DNA of 64,000 nt from Notospermus geniculatus (lineage: Eukaryota > Nemertea > Pilidiophora > Heteronemertea > Lineidae). The notes beneath the pieces were generated by a model. That model saw only the letters and a list, made by a program, of their open reading frames with translations. It made no database searches and was not told where the DNA came from. The stretch lies in the NCBI GenBank assembly GCA_002633025.1, contig NMRB01000759.1, forward strand, positions 176,748 to 240,747. Direction: 5' to 3'. This document shows positions 24,584 to 35,520 of this stretch, in pieces. The translations under genes were made by a program, and so were the position numbers. The first letter of the stretch is position 1. Each line of letters opens with the position of its first letter.

Positions 24584-25307
24584 NNNNNNNNNNNNNNNNN
24601 NNNNNNNNNNNNNNNNNNNNNNNNNNNNNNNNNNNNNNNNNNNNNNNNNNNNNNNNNNNNNNNNNNNNNNNNNNNNNNNNNNNNNNNNNNNNNNNNNNNN
24701 NNNNNNNNNNNNNNNNNNNNNNNNNNNNNNNNNNNNNNNNNNNNNNNNNNNNNNNNNNNNNNNNNNNNNNNNNNNNNNNNNNNNNNNNNNNNNNNNNNNN
24801 NNNNNNNNNNNNNNNNNNNNNNNNNNNNNNNNNNNNNNNNNNNNNNNNNNNNNNNNNNNNNNNNNNNNNNNNNNNNNNNNNNNNNNNNNNNNNNNNNNNN
24901 NNNNNNNNNNNNNNNNNNNNNNNNNNNNNNNNNNNNNNNNNNNNNNNNNNNNNNNNNNNNNNNNNNNNNNNNNNNNNNNNNNNNNNNNNNNNNNNNNNNN
25001 NNNNNNNNNNNNNNNNNNNNNNNNNNNNNNNNNNNNNNNNNNNNNNNNNNNNNNNNNNNNNNNNNNNNNNNNNNNNNNNNNNNNNNNNNNNNNNNNNNNN
25101 NNNNNNNNNNNNNNNNNNNNNNNNNNNNNNNNNNNNNNNNNNNNNNNNNNNNNNNNNNNNNNNNNNNNNNNNNNNNNNNNNNNNNNNNNNNNNNNNNNNN
25201 NNNNNNNNNNNNNNNNNNNNNNNNNNNNNNNNNNNNNNNNNNNNNNNNNNNNNNNNNNNNNNNNNNNNNNNNNNNNNNNNNNNNNNNNNNNNNNNNNNNN
25301 NNNNNNN
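24584..25307. other. Assembly gap (724 Ns)
   Basis: An unbroken run of N. The gap is followed by a C-rich stretch, so it may mark a hard-to-sequence repeat. Open frames spanning it are artefacts. Confidence 0.99.
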
Positions 25308-26571
25308 CCCGCCGCACGCCCCCCCCCCCTTTCGGCCAACAAACATGTAAAATCGACCGTGAAATTCTGAAATTTGGAGCAAATCATAGAAATTCACCGC
25401 ATTGGCGCCCCCTTTTATGTACTCAGACTGGCAATTAAAGGTGAACTAAAGGCATTTTACACCCCTCCGAGGTTGAATTTGATTGGATGTTGGTGCGTGG
25501 TGACGTCCCATCATGCCTAGCATGAATTAAGATAAAAGGTTTGCGCCTCCCCCCGGATCCGCGCCTGTAGTTTTGTAGTTGGGTCTTTGATCGCACCTAG
25601 AAAATTGAAATTTGAAATCCGTCGTTTCAAAGTTACCCACAATTCCGAGTTCGCACAAAAAACCGGGTTAGATGTTAGTTTTATAGACCCCCCCCCCTCC
25701 GATTCGGCACATTAGATCCCGATCGTTCTTACGAACGTGCGTCTTGAACATATATATTGTGAAACTCTTGAACATATTTTCTAACGTTTTGAACATGTTC
25801 TGAGTCTGGACAATATTTTGGAACTTTAGAATATGTTTTCAATCTCTTGAATATGTTCTGAGTCTTGAACATATATTTCGAAAATCGTTTTAAAGAGGAA
25901 CCGACCCCTTCAAATATAACGTCTATTTTTGCTGTACCAAATGGGTTTGACACCAATCTATGGCTGGCAAACATTTGGTGAAAAAATCTCAGCTCATTTT
26001 CAAACTACATGTACACACAAAAATGTATTTCTCAGAATTCAAATTTCCCGCTCAATTAGTGATGTCATACCTAGAACCATTTCTATATTCATCCATTAGA
26101 AAACTGTACTAAATCGTTAGCCTGGAGAGCCTGTCAAGCGCACTTTCTGACTCAAAGTGTTGATTTAGAAGGAAAAGTCCAAAGTAAACACTAACAGCCT
26201 CAGGAAGGATATTATTATTCAACAAACTGTCGTGATTGACTAAGATATCGAAATCTCTAAATATGGCATTTGCAATTATTTCTGAATTTTCACCTTAATT
26301 TCAGGTGTAAAGATCCTCACGTGGCTGACTTATTGATTCTCAATCATGGCAACATGGTTGACATTAGAAATAACCTAGAATCGCTTCTAAGACATCAAAA
26401 CACTCCAAACAAAATTCACGCCCCTTTCATTAATATGCAGTGAGTCTTTTTTCGCGCCATCAATGACCGACCAATCGCTCGCTGTCGCACGCCTGCTGGT
26501 CACTTTCTAGCGGTCAATGTGAATTGGTCGATAACCACTCGGGCGAATCTTCTGTGTGCAAAATGCCGTGG

Positions 26572-27089
26572 TATACAGGGTGTTCCGAAAAGAATGAAAA
26601 CAGCCCAGAATCAAACAACGGTAGGCCCTACTTGTGATCGTAGCCGTATGGAGGGGGGTGGGTGGGAGCAGAAATCAATCCTTTCATGACTGATAAGTAT
26701 AAAGTTCACGGTAAGCTAAAGCCGCTTGGGTCAAAGTGTACTTTTCCAGAACGTAACCGACTGTGTGGGCAAGTCAAAAGCCCAGGATAGGGTCATTGTG
26801 TTGTGTTTCAATGGAAATTCTTTTTTAATTGTCCTTATGCAATGGGGACCCTAGCTCACTGCCTCAATAGGTGTCACTAGTGGTTAAAACTATTGAAATG
26901 AAACTGACATCCCGGTCCTGATCAATTTACCACACAAAAGGTGTCCATTGTATTGGACCGGGTTTCGGTGTGCTGCCCTCTATCGTAGCTAGGATCCCCA
27001 TTGCACGCAGCTTTTTCTTCAGAAATCTATGCCTTGTCACTGAGGCATCCGACCAACTGGTTCAGTGTGTTACACGACACCCTGTATAC
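26572..27089. mobile_element. TIR element with ATACAGGGTGT ends
   Basis: GTATACAGGGTGTTCCG on the left and CGACACCCTGTATAC on the right are inverted. ACAGGGTGT-type ends are common in mariner-derived short elements. It contains the separate element at 26839-27004. Confidence 0.5.
26839..27004. mobile_element. 166-bp TIR element, CAATGGGG family
   Basis: CAATGGGGACCCTAGCT at the left pairs with AGCTAGGATCCCCATTG at the right. The 948-bp element at 33586-34533 has related ends. An inverted, diverged copy of the interior (TTTTAACCACTAGTGACACC) lies near 13440. Confidence 0.6.
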
Positions 27090-27829
27090 CTCTTATCAAT
27101 GAAAACCAAGTCGGCATGTTTTTGAATACCCCACGAAATCAATGACCCTTCGTCAAAACTCATTGTATAGCACCTCTACGGCCCTATTCACAGGCCTGTC
27201 GCAATGCCAATTGTATGACTAACATGTGACTTCAACGTGGTGGAGTAGGCGTCACTGATCGAAAATTATGCAGTGATGTCTTAGAAGCGATTCTAGGTTA
27301 TATTCTGTCCAGCTGTCTTAGATACAGATATAGCACATACTGCAATGGTCACTATATTGTAATGGTTCTCTGAATGACATCACTAATTGAGCGGGAAATT
27401 TGAATTCGAAAATTACATTTTGGTGTTTATTTCGGAAATGGGTGGAGATTTTCGAATCAAACTGTTTTGAGTCCTGAAGTGATATCATAAGGCATTTTGA
27501 GGTGTAGATCGCCCAGTTTGACTGGCAAAGTGGTCAGTTCCCCTTTAAATATATTCTGGATCTTGAACATATTTTGGAACTTTTGAATGTGTTTTCGATC
27601 TCTTGAATATGTTCTCAGTCTTGAGCATATTTCGAAAATCTTGTCATGATATATTTTGAAATTCTTGAATATGATCTGCAAGTTTTGAATGAGTATTAAA
27701 GATCTTGATTTTGTAATTGACAATGTTGAATATAATCGTAAAGACCTTGAATAAATATTTTGTATCTTGAATGTATATTTTGACTCTCGTGAATGATTTC
27801 GTGTTTGACGTGCCATTGGTTTGTTAATA

Positions 27830-29320
27830 AATAGGAAGTCAACTTCCAGAATTTAGCAAATTTTCGACCCCAACCGGGGTCTTCTTCAGGTTGGCACCTT
27901 TCCACACTAGATTTGAGAAGAGACTGAGCTGAATCACAAATGTTGATCTGAAATACCCTGTACAAACAGGAGGTGTCAGTAATTAAGGAATGAATAGAGG
28001 CCAAGCCCCAGAAATTGGTTGCCAGACCTAGACCAAGAGTGTATGTAAATAGTAGAAAACTAATTAGGCTGAAAGAAAAGGAGTTTAATAACTTATGATA
28101 TGTGTAATTTAAAATGAGCTAGAGTGACATGAAGATAATGTATGATCATGACATGGAATGAAGAGGAGTGCAGCTATAGAATAGCACCTACACAATAAAC
28201 AGAGTATTGCGTCAGAATAAGATGAATATATAGAAAGAAAGACTAGGACTAGGAGACCGGCAAATGCAGATCACTGACCAATGAAAAGAACAGGGGAAAG
28301 GAAAGGGCCTAAACCAGAAAGGCACGACACATTCGCCCCTAACTGGAGGAAAAATGAAGGCCTACTAAGGGGAGAAAAGGGGAGGACGCCGAAGTTCCTG
28401 ACAGTAAAGTAGTAAAGGGGAGCTATAGGGTTATTAGAAACTCAGCATCTGGTGTTGAGGCCTGAGGGGGTGATGGTTTTAAGGGTCCACATCTACCGTA
28501 ACTCTGTTTTGAGGAGTGTCGTCTCATCTGGACATGTCTCCAGTATGGTGAACATCAGGTCCTTGACAGAATGTCCTGGCAGCTTGAAGTGGGCATAGAC
28601 TATTGAGCAGTCACGGTCATCCTCTTTCCCTCGCCTGATATTGGACTTGTGGTTGTTCATCCTTTTACGGAACACATGGTCTGTCCGACGTACTGGTTGA
28701 AGGTGGTGCATCTGGTAGAGGTGATGGAGTAGACAACATTTTTGATGTCACAATCTGTGGGACCCCTCAGGCGAAGTTGATGAGACCTTCCCGTGGAGGA
28801 GCTAGTGATATAGGACTGGGAGGGTAAGGAGACGCAAAGTTGACATTTCCGACCCTTCTTTGGTCCTTTCCCTGAGCAGGGGTCACAGGTGGGCTTGGCA
28901 CGTTGGATATCCTGGGTGGGGACCTTGGCTCTTACCAGCACATCATGAAGGTTTTTCGGTCTCCAGAATGCAATAAGGGGTGGCTCAGGGCAGCATTCCT
29001 TCATTGACGGGTTCAAATGGAGAATTGGAAGGAATCGGCGAGTGATAGCAGTGATGTCTGGCAGTCCGGGGTGATAAGTGAGGACTAGCGGAATCCTGAG
29101 GGTTTTGGAGGACTGCTGGTTGTCCTGAACCCCACTTCCGTTGGCACTCTGGTTGGCGTGGCGGTCACCATCATCCGCTCTGTCTCTACTCCCATCCTGG
29201 GTATTGGTTTCCGTCGTTGTATGAGGGCGGGCCCCCTGGTGGTCATAATGTTGGATCGGCCTTTCTACTTCCTTCGCAAACTTCCGTCTGTTATGGCCAA
29301 CTAAACCCAACTAAATTCTG
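27830..29320 (-). pseudogene. Penelope-like retroelement, 5'-truncated, C-terminal part with GIY-YIG region
   Basis: On the minus strand a frame from 29310 to 28657 and an overlapping one from 28711 to 28493 encode the C-terminal half of a Penelope-like polyprotein. Visible features are LRIPLVLTYHPGLP, FWRPKNLHDVLVRAKVP, a CxxC linker cluster (CDPCSGKG... CQLC), then IKNVVYSITSTRC and NQYVGQT, which fit the start of a GIY-YIG endonuclease, and finally RKRMNNHKSNIRR. The two parts are out of frame around 28690, so there is a frameshift inside the GIY-YIG domain. The reverse transcriptase domain that should precede it is absent and the element ends near 29320, a usual 5' truncation. About 650 bp of 3' flank follows down to 27830. 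Confidence 0.75.
27862..27889 (-). ncRNA. Hammerhead-ribozyme-like core in the Penelope element 3' region (candidate)
   Basis: On the minus strand CTGAAGA (27889-27883) is followed by a GACCCC/GGGGTC stem and then GAAA (27865-27862). This matches the hammerhead order CUGANGA - stem II - GAAA. The sequence after GAAA can form a short AUUU/AAAU hairpin followed by UC, as expected for stem III and the cleavage site. Stem I pairing (CAAC with GUUG) is poor because a few bases intervene. Hammerhead motifs are known in Penelope-like elements; activity here is uncertain. Confidence 0.4.
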
Positions 29321-29528
29321 TAGGTATTTCAAAGCCCCTAGCAACAGTATAGCGGGCATGTGATTGCTGGTCACAATAGACCTTTGCACGGTGCGGGTTG
29401 GAGGAAACCTAGCTCCACCCTCCTCGGGGGGGGGGGGGGGGGGCCNCTCGATCTAGTTCGAGGTCGGTTCTTCGAATGCGTGCCACTAGATGGCGTGTAT
29501 CAACATTTACATTTACATTTATCTTAAT

Positions 29529-30470
29529 GAAATGGTCCATGGACCATGTGCTCACCCGTTTGGACATAATAGTGTAATGACAGAGATATATCAGTTATAT
29601 GAGCAATCTGGGTAAGTCATTCCCAAGTTGTAGAACTTCAACAATTTTCAGTTTATACCACCTGGCGGCCATATTGGATGTCCAATCGGGCCAAAACTTC
29701 ACATGCACATAAAGGTCATCTAGAGGGAGCCACATAGCACATTTGAGTGCTCTGGGTCAAGTCGTTCCTGAGTTATAACACATTTGATGATTTTCGGGTT
29801 ACGCCACCTGGTGGCCATATTGGAAGTTTAATCAGGCCGAAATTCGACGTGCTTGTAAAGGTCATCTAGAAGGAGGTAAATATCAAGTTTGATTGCTCTG
29901 GGTCACGTCGTTCCTGAGTTACAGCACATTTGATGATTTTCGGGTTACGCCACCTGGCGGCCATATTGGAACCTCAATCAGGCCGAAATTTGACATGCTT
30001 GTAAAGGTCATCTAGAAGGAGGTACATATCAAATTTGATCGCTCTGGATCAAGTCGTTCCGGAGTTATAGCACATTTGATGATTTTCGGGTTACGCCTCC
30101 TGGCGGCCATATTGGAAGTTTAATCACGCCGAAATTTGATGTGCTTGTAAAGGTCATCTAGAGGAAGGTAAATATCAAGTTTGAGCACTCTGGGTCAAGC
30201 CGTTCCTGAGTTATAGCACTTGGAAGATTTACAGATTACGCCACCTGGCGGCCATATTGGATGTCCGATCGGGCCGAAACTCGGTAATTTTGAAGGTACC
30301 CCTCTAATACACGTTTATGCAAGATATGAAGTCGCTCGGTGAAATAATGAAGAACTGTGGCAGGTTCGTTACTTTTGTCGAACTTTGACCTCTGTGACCT
30401 TGAAAAGTAGGTCAAATCAAAAACCCGTTATATATGTTATGTATCCTAATATGATACACCTATGANATTG
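29529..30470. repeat. Dispersed repeat with 146-bp internal tandem units
   Basis: Starts with the same ATGGTCCATGGACCATG motif as 15655 and 61516. Inside, GTCATCTAGA starts at 29715, 29861, 30007 and 30153, an exact spacing of 146 bp. Each unit contains TCCTGAGTTATAGCACA-like text and CACCTGGCGGCCATATTGG. It ends with the CTTTGACCTCTGTGACCTTG module. No protein is recognised. Confidence 0.85.
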
Positions 30471-30801
30471 GTCCCTGGGTTGGAGAGTGGCACAGTGGCG
30501 CCGGCTGTCGAGAAAAAGTGGCAATACCGTGCTCCTTTATGTACAAAATATCCCGGGAATAATCACTAAAAATCGATGAACTATGCTTCTAACAGCATGA
30601 GCAGTGCTTGAGAAATATCGCGCGAGTCATAATTATTTAATATTGACACCCTGAAAATGCTGCATTCTGATTGGGCAATGGTTTTCTGACCGCCTCTGCT
30701 TGCCTGGGAGGCCCAATTTCAGCAGGGCTTTGTGTGGAGTGTATGAAGAGGAACGAGACCAAAGCCCTGCTGTGGGAGGATGCACGATGTCATAAGCCCT
30801 C

Positions 30802-31178
30802 GTTACACTACATAAAAAACCCGTGTCAAACCCGGGTTTTTTCTGTCCACACCTGTTAAAAACGCGGTGTAATAATCCCCTCCGAGCTCGAACGGTTTTT
30901 GGAGGGTTTAATTATGTCCCCGTCACAAAATTTGAGTAGTGTTGACGGGCACCGGGCCTCAGGAGGGATTTTTCACAGCCGGTGTAGCAGTAAAAAGTGT
31001 CCCCCTGTAAAAAGTGTCCACTTCTATTGTTGAATGACGGAATAAGCGGCATGCGTACAGAAACCAATTGTCAGAGATTACAATGTAACAATAGGATATT
31101 TTGTTCCCCGGACATTTTTTCCTATGACATTCTTTCCCTTCACACCTGGCTAGACCCGGGATTTCTATGTAGTGTAAC
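30802..31178. mobile_element. 377-bp TIR element, GTTACACTACATA family
   Basis: GTTACACTACATAAAAAACC at the left pairs with CCGGGATTTCTATGTAGTGTAAC at the right. It is non-coding and MITE-like. Confidence 0.6.
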
Positions 31179-31237
31179 CACGGCTATAATTATAATCATT
31201 CATATCAATAGTTAGGCCTACCACATTATGCAGAGAA

Positions 31238-31341
31238 GGTACCATGCCTGGATTCGAACCAACGGCTGCCCGAACGAGTCAACATCTGAAAGGAAAGAAG
31301 TGAATTAGTACGAAGACATTATCCATTACACCACTGGGACC
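31238..31341 (-). tRNA. tRNA-like sequence (intron-bearing pseudogene or SINE head)
   Basis: On the minus strand GGTCCCA starts an acceptor arm that pairs 6 of 7 with the terminal TGGTACC. An A-box-like TGGTGTAATGGATAATG and a B box GGTTCGAATCC are present, so internal RNA polymerase III promoter elements exist. The distance between the boxes is about 30 nt longer than in an ordinary tRNA, and the anticodon arm is not clear. It is therefore more likely a tRNA pseudogene or tRNA-derived repeat than a working tRNA. Confidence 0.4.
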
Positions 31342-31409
31342 AGCTGGCGTGATCAGATTTCTTTACATACCAGGGACCTTATTCACAAAGCTTCCGCAAA
31401 TTTCTGAGT

Positions 31410-31656
31410 AAAGCCTAGTTTATACTTCGACGCAAACCCTTCTGCGTCCGACGCACGACCAAATCTGGACGCCGACTTCGGGGAATTGATTCAGAGTCCA
31501 GCGTACTTTAGCGACGGCGACCCGTTATAAATGACTCAAGTAATTACAGCCTCGCGATCGGACGCCGACCACATCGCACGACGGGCTCGGCGTCGAACGC
31601 AAAATAGCGCGTTGGTCGCCAGCGATGGTCGTGCGTCGAAGTATAAACTAGGCTTT
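31410..31656. mobile_element. 247-bp TIR element, AAAGCCTAGTTTATACTTCGACG family
   Basis: AAAGCCTAGTTTATACTTCG on the left and CGAAGTATAAACTAGGCTTT on the right are perfect inverses. The inside is rich in CGACG/CGTCG. It is non-coding. Confidence 0.82.
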
Positions 31657-31850
31657 ACGGCACCGCAAATATGGCCTTACGGGAGGGTTGCGGCACCGTA
31701 AAATTTGTGTTTTTTCACAAAACCTTCCGTAATTTGCGCAAGACTGCAATATTCATCCAGTGATTTTTGTCCCCCGGAGCCCTCGGAGGGGGACTTGAAA
31801 ATACCGGCCGTCCGTGCGCCTATGCCGCTCGCCGCTCGCCGCTACTAGTC

Positions 31851-32940
31851 CCTTCCGCTCTATAACTTAAGAACGACTGAAGATTTTGGATTCATATTTG
31901 GTGGAGGGATGTATCACGGGCCAAAGGTGTGTCGCGTGAAAGAATCGGCCAAATCCGATTCTCCACTTTGCCACCAGGGGGCCGAAAGCCAAAACACAAA
32001 AACTGTGATCACGCCTTTATACTGAATGGAATTTCACGAAATTTTTATGGTAGGCTCATCTAGCAAGGGTACATAACATATCATACGGGTTTTCAATTTA
32101 ATTCATTTTTCAGCCCTCTAGGGGGCGCTTTGTAAAAACCACATAAGTTCCCTTCCGCTCTGTAACTTCTGAACGTCTGAAAATTTTGGGTTGATATTTG
32201 ATGGGGGGATGTACCATGGGCCAACGGTGTGTCGCGTGAAAGAATCGGCCAAATCTGATTCTCCACTTTGCCACCAGGGGGCCAAACGCCAAAACACAAA
32301 AACTGCGATTACGCCTTTAATACTGAACGGAATTTCACAAAATTTTTATGGTAGGCTCATCTAGCAAGGGTACATAATATAGTCTGCGGGTTTTCAATTA
32401 CATTCATTTTTCAGCCCTGTAGGGGGCGCATTGTAAAAACCACATAAGTTCCCTTCCGCTCTGTAACTTAAGAACAACTGAAAATTTTGGGTTGATATTT
32501 GATGGGGGGATGTACCATGGGCCAACGGTGTGTCGCGTGAAAGAATCGGCCAAATCCGATTCTCCACTTTGCCACCAGGGGGCCAAAAGCCGAAACAAAA
32601 ACTGCAACTACGCCTTTAATACTGAACGGAATTTCACAAAATTTTTATGGTAGGCTCATCTAGCAAGGGTACATAATATACTCTGCGGGTTTTCAATTAC
32701 ATTCATTTTTCAGCCCTGTAGGGGGCGCTTGTAAAAACCACATAAGTTCCCTTCCGCTCTGTAACTTTGGAACGACTGAAAAATTTGGGTTGATATTTGG
32801 TGGAGGGATGTGTCATGGGCCAACGGTGTGTCGCGTCATAGAATCGACCAAATCTGATTTTCCACTTTGCCACCAGGGGGCCAAAAAGCCGAATCACATA
32901 AACTGTGATTGTGCCATTAATACTGAATGGAATCTTCAAA
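31851..32940 (+). repeat. 300-bp tandem array, about 3.6 units
   Basis: CCTTCCGCTCT starts at 31851, 32151, 32452 and 32750. Each unit contains GGGCCAACGGTGTGTCGCGT, CACTTTGCCACCAGGGGGCC and CTCATCTAGCAAGGGTACAT. The left side (CCCCCGGAGCCC, then CCGTCCGTGCG) and the right side (TCGGACTTGCACCCGGGG) look like the edges of the host element. Open frames on both strands are repetitive products of the array. Confidence 0.92.
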
Positions 32941-33365
32941 ATACATGCCCGTCGGACTTGCACCCGGGGCGACGGGGGACGTTCAATGCTGTGCTTGTTA
33001 AGTATGACAATAAGTCTTTTCATCCCGTTCAGGAGTAGGCCTAAAGCTATTACGTAACAGATGGGTTATAAAGAGACAGGTGTTTTACCATCAAGAGGTG
33101 ATACATAACGTCACTGATTCGTTTATTTCTACATGTACTGGAGGAAGGTAATGGTAGAAAATTCTCGAAATTTCAGGTTCAAGAATCCTTTCGTTTTTTT
33201 AAATGAGTATCTATGAAAAATCAATTTTTACATTTGAATATTTCACTGCGTCCTTGACAGCTTAAAGTGGTCCTGAACCGGCCAACAAAAGTTTTGGCAC
33301 CCGATCATTTTCACCGCCCACGAAAATGGAACTTGCGATTTCCAGGGCGGAAATCGCTTCGGCAT

Positions 33366-33465
33366 TGCTGTCATACAGTACTGTATGACATTGCTGTCAT
33401 ACAGTACTGTATGACAGCAATCACTGCTGTCTGACAGCAATACTTGACTATCTGACAGCAAACTT
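33366..33465. repeat. Palindromic TGTCATACAGTACTGTATGACA repeats
   Basis: The perfect palindrome around CAGTACTG occurs twice in a row, followed by degenerate CTGTCTGACAGCAA units. It forms a short cluster of overlapping hairpins. Confidence 0.75.
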
Positions 33466-33509
33466 TCGATAGAAAACTGTCACGTGGAGCGGCACCTTTA
33501 GGATGGGCA

Positions 33510-34730
33510 CGTCACACTGAATGGGGAAGACTAACGGGTGTCGCAAACTCGCTGATAAGACCTCATGTTCATGTTCATCTGTGGTCAATGGGGCTACCCA
33601 GAATATATTTCAACCTCTCGATAATAGGGGTCTCTACTGTACTATAAGTTATACTATCCATTTCTGTTCAGTGAGTTTCATTGTTTATCAGTTGTTTAGG
33701 AAGTTTGACCTTCACCTCTGACCTTGACCTTGACCTATGATCATCAGGGTTATTACATAATCGAAATTAACATGCTAAATAACTTAAATATGGGTTTTAT
33801 CAAACCTCCACTGCCACCACAGACAGAGACATTTCAAATTATCAAGTTTGACCTTGACCTGATCATCAAGGTCATTGCATAATCGAAATGGGCATGCTCA
33901 ATAACCTAAGTGTGGGTGAAATCATGTCTCTACCTCAACCACAGGTAGAGATATTGCAAATTATCAAGTTTGAAAATGTCAAAATCTCATGATATCTCAA
34001 TCACCTGGACACATGAGGCTGAGAATTTTACCACAGTCCCGTCCTTGGATAAGCAGGCATTTATTTAGACTTGTTTCATGTTGATCAGTTGACACTGTGG
34101 CAAGTAATCTCAAAATATCAAATTTCGTGATATCGAACGTCGATATCAACATGACCCAAACATCTCAGATCAAAAATAATCAGCTCATTTGATTTCTAGG
34201 ATATAAAAACCTAAGGGTAGAACTTGTTTCTATTGCACTAGGTGTTAACTGGTTATAGGAGCCGATTTGTGCCATCACTAAGAGAGTGATGAACAAAATA
34301 TCAAGTCTGATATGATGATTACGTCAATGATGGCGGCATCTGAGGTTGAAAATGATTAGATCACTTTTTCTGCCTGTTTCTGCCTGAAAGTGACGCTCCT
34401 CTGTTTGATAACTCATTTTTAAGTTTCTGAACAGTCCACTTTCCATACTCTGCCATGTTGCAAACAGTGACACCAGGACTTATAGTACAGCAGAGCCATC
34501 TGGAGGTTTAGTTTTCCCTGGATAGCCCCATTGCAAACCTGATGAATCTTTGACTGAGCGACCATTGAAGTACAAAAATTATTGCAATCGGTTTTCGAAA
34601 AGAGTATATAAGGGTGATCGGATTTAATCTGAATGTGAATGACTGGTCCTTTGACCAGCGCACAAAGGAAGTTCCGTGGATTGCCACTAGGGAATGAGCT
34701 CAGCTATAGGTAGCCCCCCCCCCCCCCCCT
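33510..34730. repeat. Dispersed repeat, copy interrupted by a 948-bp element
   Basis: Both halves match the continuous copy at 9198-9480 (GTCGCAAACTCGCTGATAAG left of the insert, AATCTGAATGTGAATGACTG right of it), and both copies end in poly-C. The interruption is at 33586-34533. Confidence 0.8.
33586..34533. mobile_element. 948-bp TIR element, CAATGGGGCTACCCAG family
   Basis: The left end CAATGGGGCTACCCAG and the right end CTGGATAGCCCCATTG are inverted with one mismatch. The empty site is visible in the copy at 9198-9480. The interior contains TTGACCTTGACCTGATCATC repeats and no recognised protein. Confidence 0.75.
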
Positions 34731-34845
34731 TACATTTACGGATGGCTGGAGCTCCCGCAGATTTGCGGTGGTGATTTAAGGATCCGCAAAGTTACGGCGG
34801 CTTTATGAATACCGGTACCGTGGAAATATTTGCGGCGCCGTAAGT

Positions 34846-35089
34846 CGAGAGGTTAAGAAATCGCTCCGTTAACGGTAACACTAACGCTAACGTTATTTAT
34901 TACTTTGCAAATGTACAGCAGAAATAGCGTTAGCGTTAGTGTTAGTGTTATCGTTAACGGAGCAGGAGCCATGTTCCCGAAGCCATCGTTAGGTTAACGA
35001 TGTCGTTAAAACTGGGAAATGCATAGCGTAACGACATCGTTAATCTAACGACGGCTTCGGGAACATGGGTCCAGTTTCTTAACCTCTCG
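34846..35089. mobile_element. Two nested palindromic elements
   Basis: The outer arms CGAGAGGTTAAGAAA / TTTCTTAACCTCTCG enclose a palindrome at 34862-34963 (GCTCCGTTAACGGTAACACT and inverse) and a second at 34970-35068 (CATGTTCCCGAAGCC and inverse). The second is the same family as 59143-59247. Confidence 0.75.
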
Positions 35090-35106
35090 ATTATGGCTGG
35101 TACCGT

Positions 35107-35261
35107 TAAGCCGGTGACAGACTAGCGCGACGCCGCGCGGAGCTAAGCGTTTTCTTTTGTGTTTTCAGGCACCACTGAGCACCATGTGCTGTGGAGCGCA
35201 AAAACACAAAAGAAAACGCGTCGCTCCGCGTCGCGTACGCACTAGTCTGTCACCGCCTTAA
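35107..35261. mobile_element. 155-bp TIR element, GGTGACAGACTAG family, TTAA-flanked
   Basis: The ends GCCGGTGACAGACTAGCG and CTAGTCTGTCACCGCC are flanked by TTAA on both sides. The inner arms pair through AAACACAAAAGAAAACGC. A fragment of the same family is at 36593-36620. Confidence 0.72.
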
Positions 35262-35520
35262 GTCCTTGCGGGAGCTTCGTGAATACGCATGCTACCTGAC
35301 CACAAATAAAACAGGGCTACCACCGTATTTAGGTTACCTAACAGGGCAGTGTAATTCATTGCATCATCCAAAATAGGCTTGGTAAAAGTTTGAAAAGGAC
35401 AATCGGTCTCTTCAGGCCTATTTATGACTAATCTTACCGTGACCTGCTTGTTATCAGGTCATTACTGGGTTTGAAATGGACATCATACAACCTGGTCTCC
35501 AATTGGTATCTCGTGCGAAT

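Larger units (their letters stand above)
25720..27820. mobile_element. Composite foldback with CTTGAA-type minisatellite ends
   Basis: Both ends carry degenerate tandem units around TCTTGAATATGTTCT (25735-25890 and 27550-27800). Inside, CCCGCTCAATTAGTGATGTCAT near 26050 is inverted at about 27372-27400, and AACCTAGAATCGCTTCTAAG near 26375 is inverted at 27278-27300. Smaller TIR elements lie in the middle. No protein is recognised. Confidence 0.55.

Noticed and set aside
24531-25397. Long open frames of 250-288 residues on both strands across the N run
   Set aside because: They consist almost entirely of unknown bases in an assembly gap.
32093-33023. Several minus-strand frames with repeated peptide text
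   Set aside because: They are products of the 300-bp tandem array and show no domain or start context.
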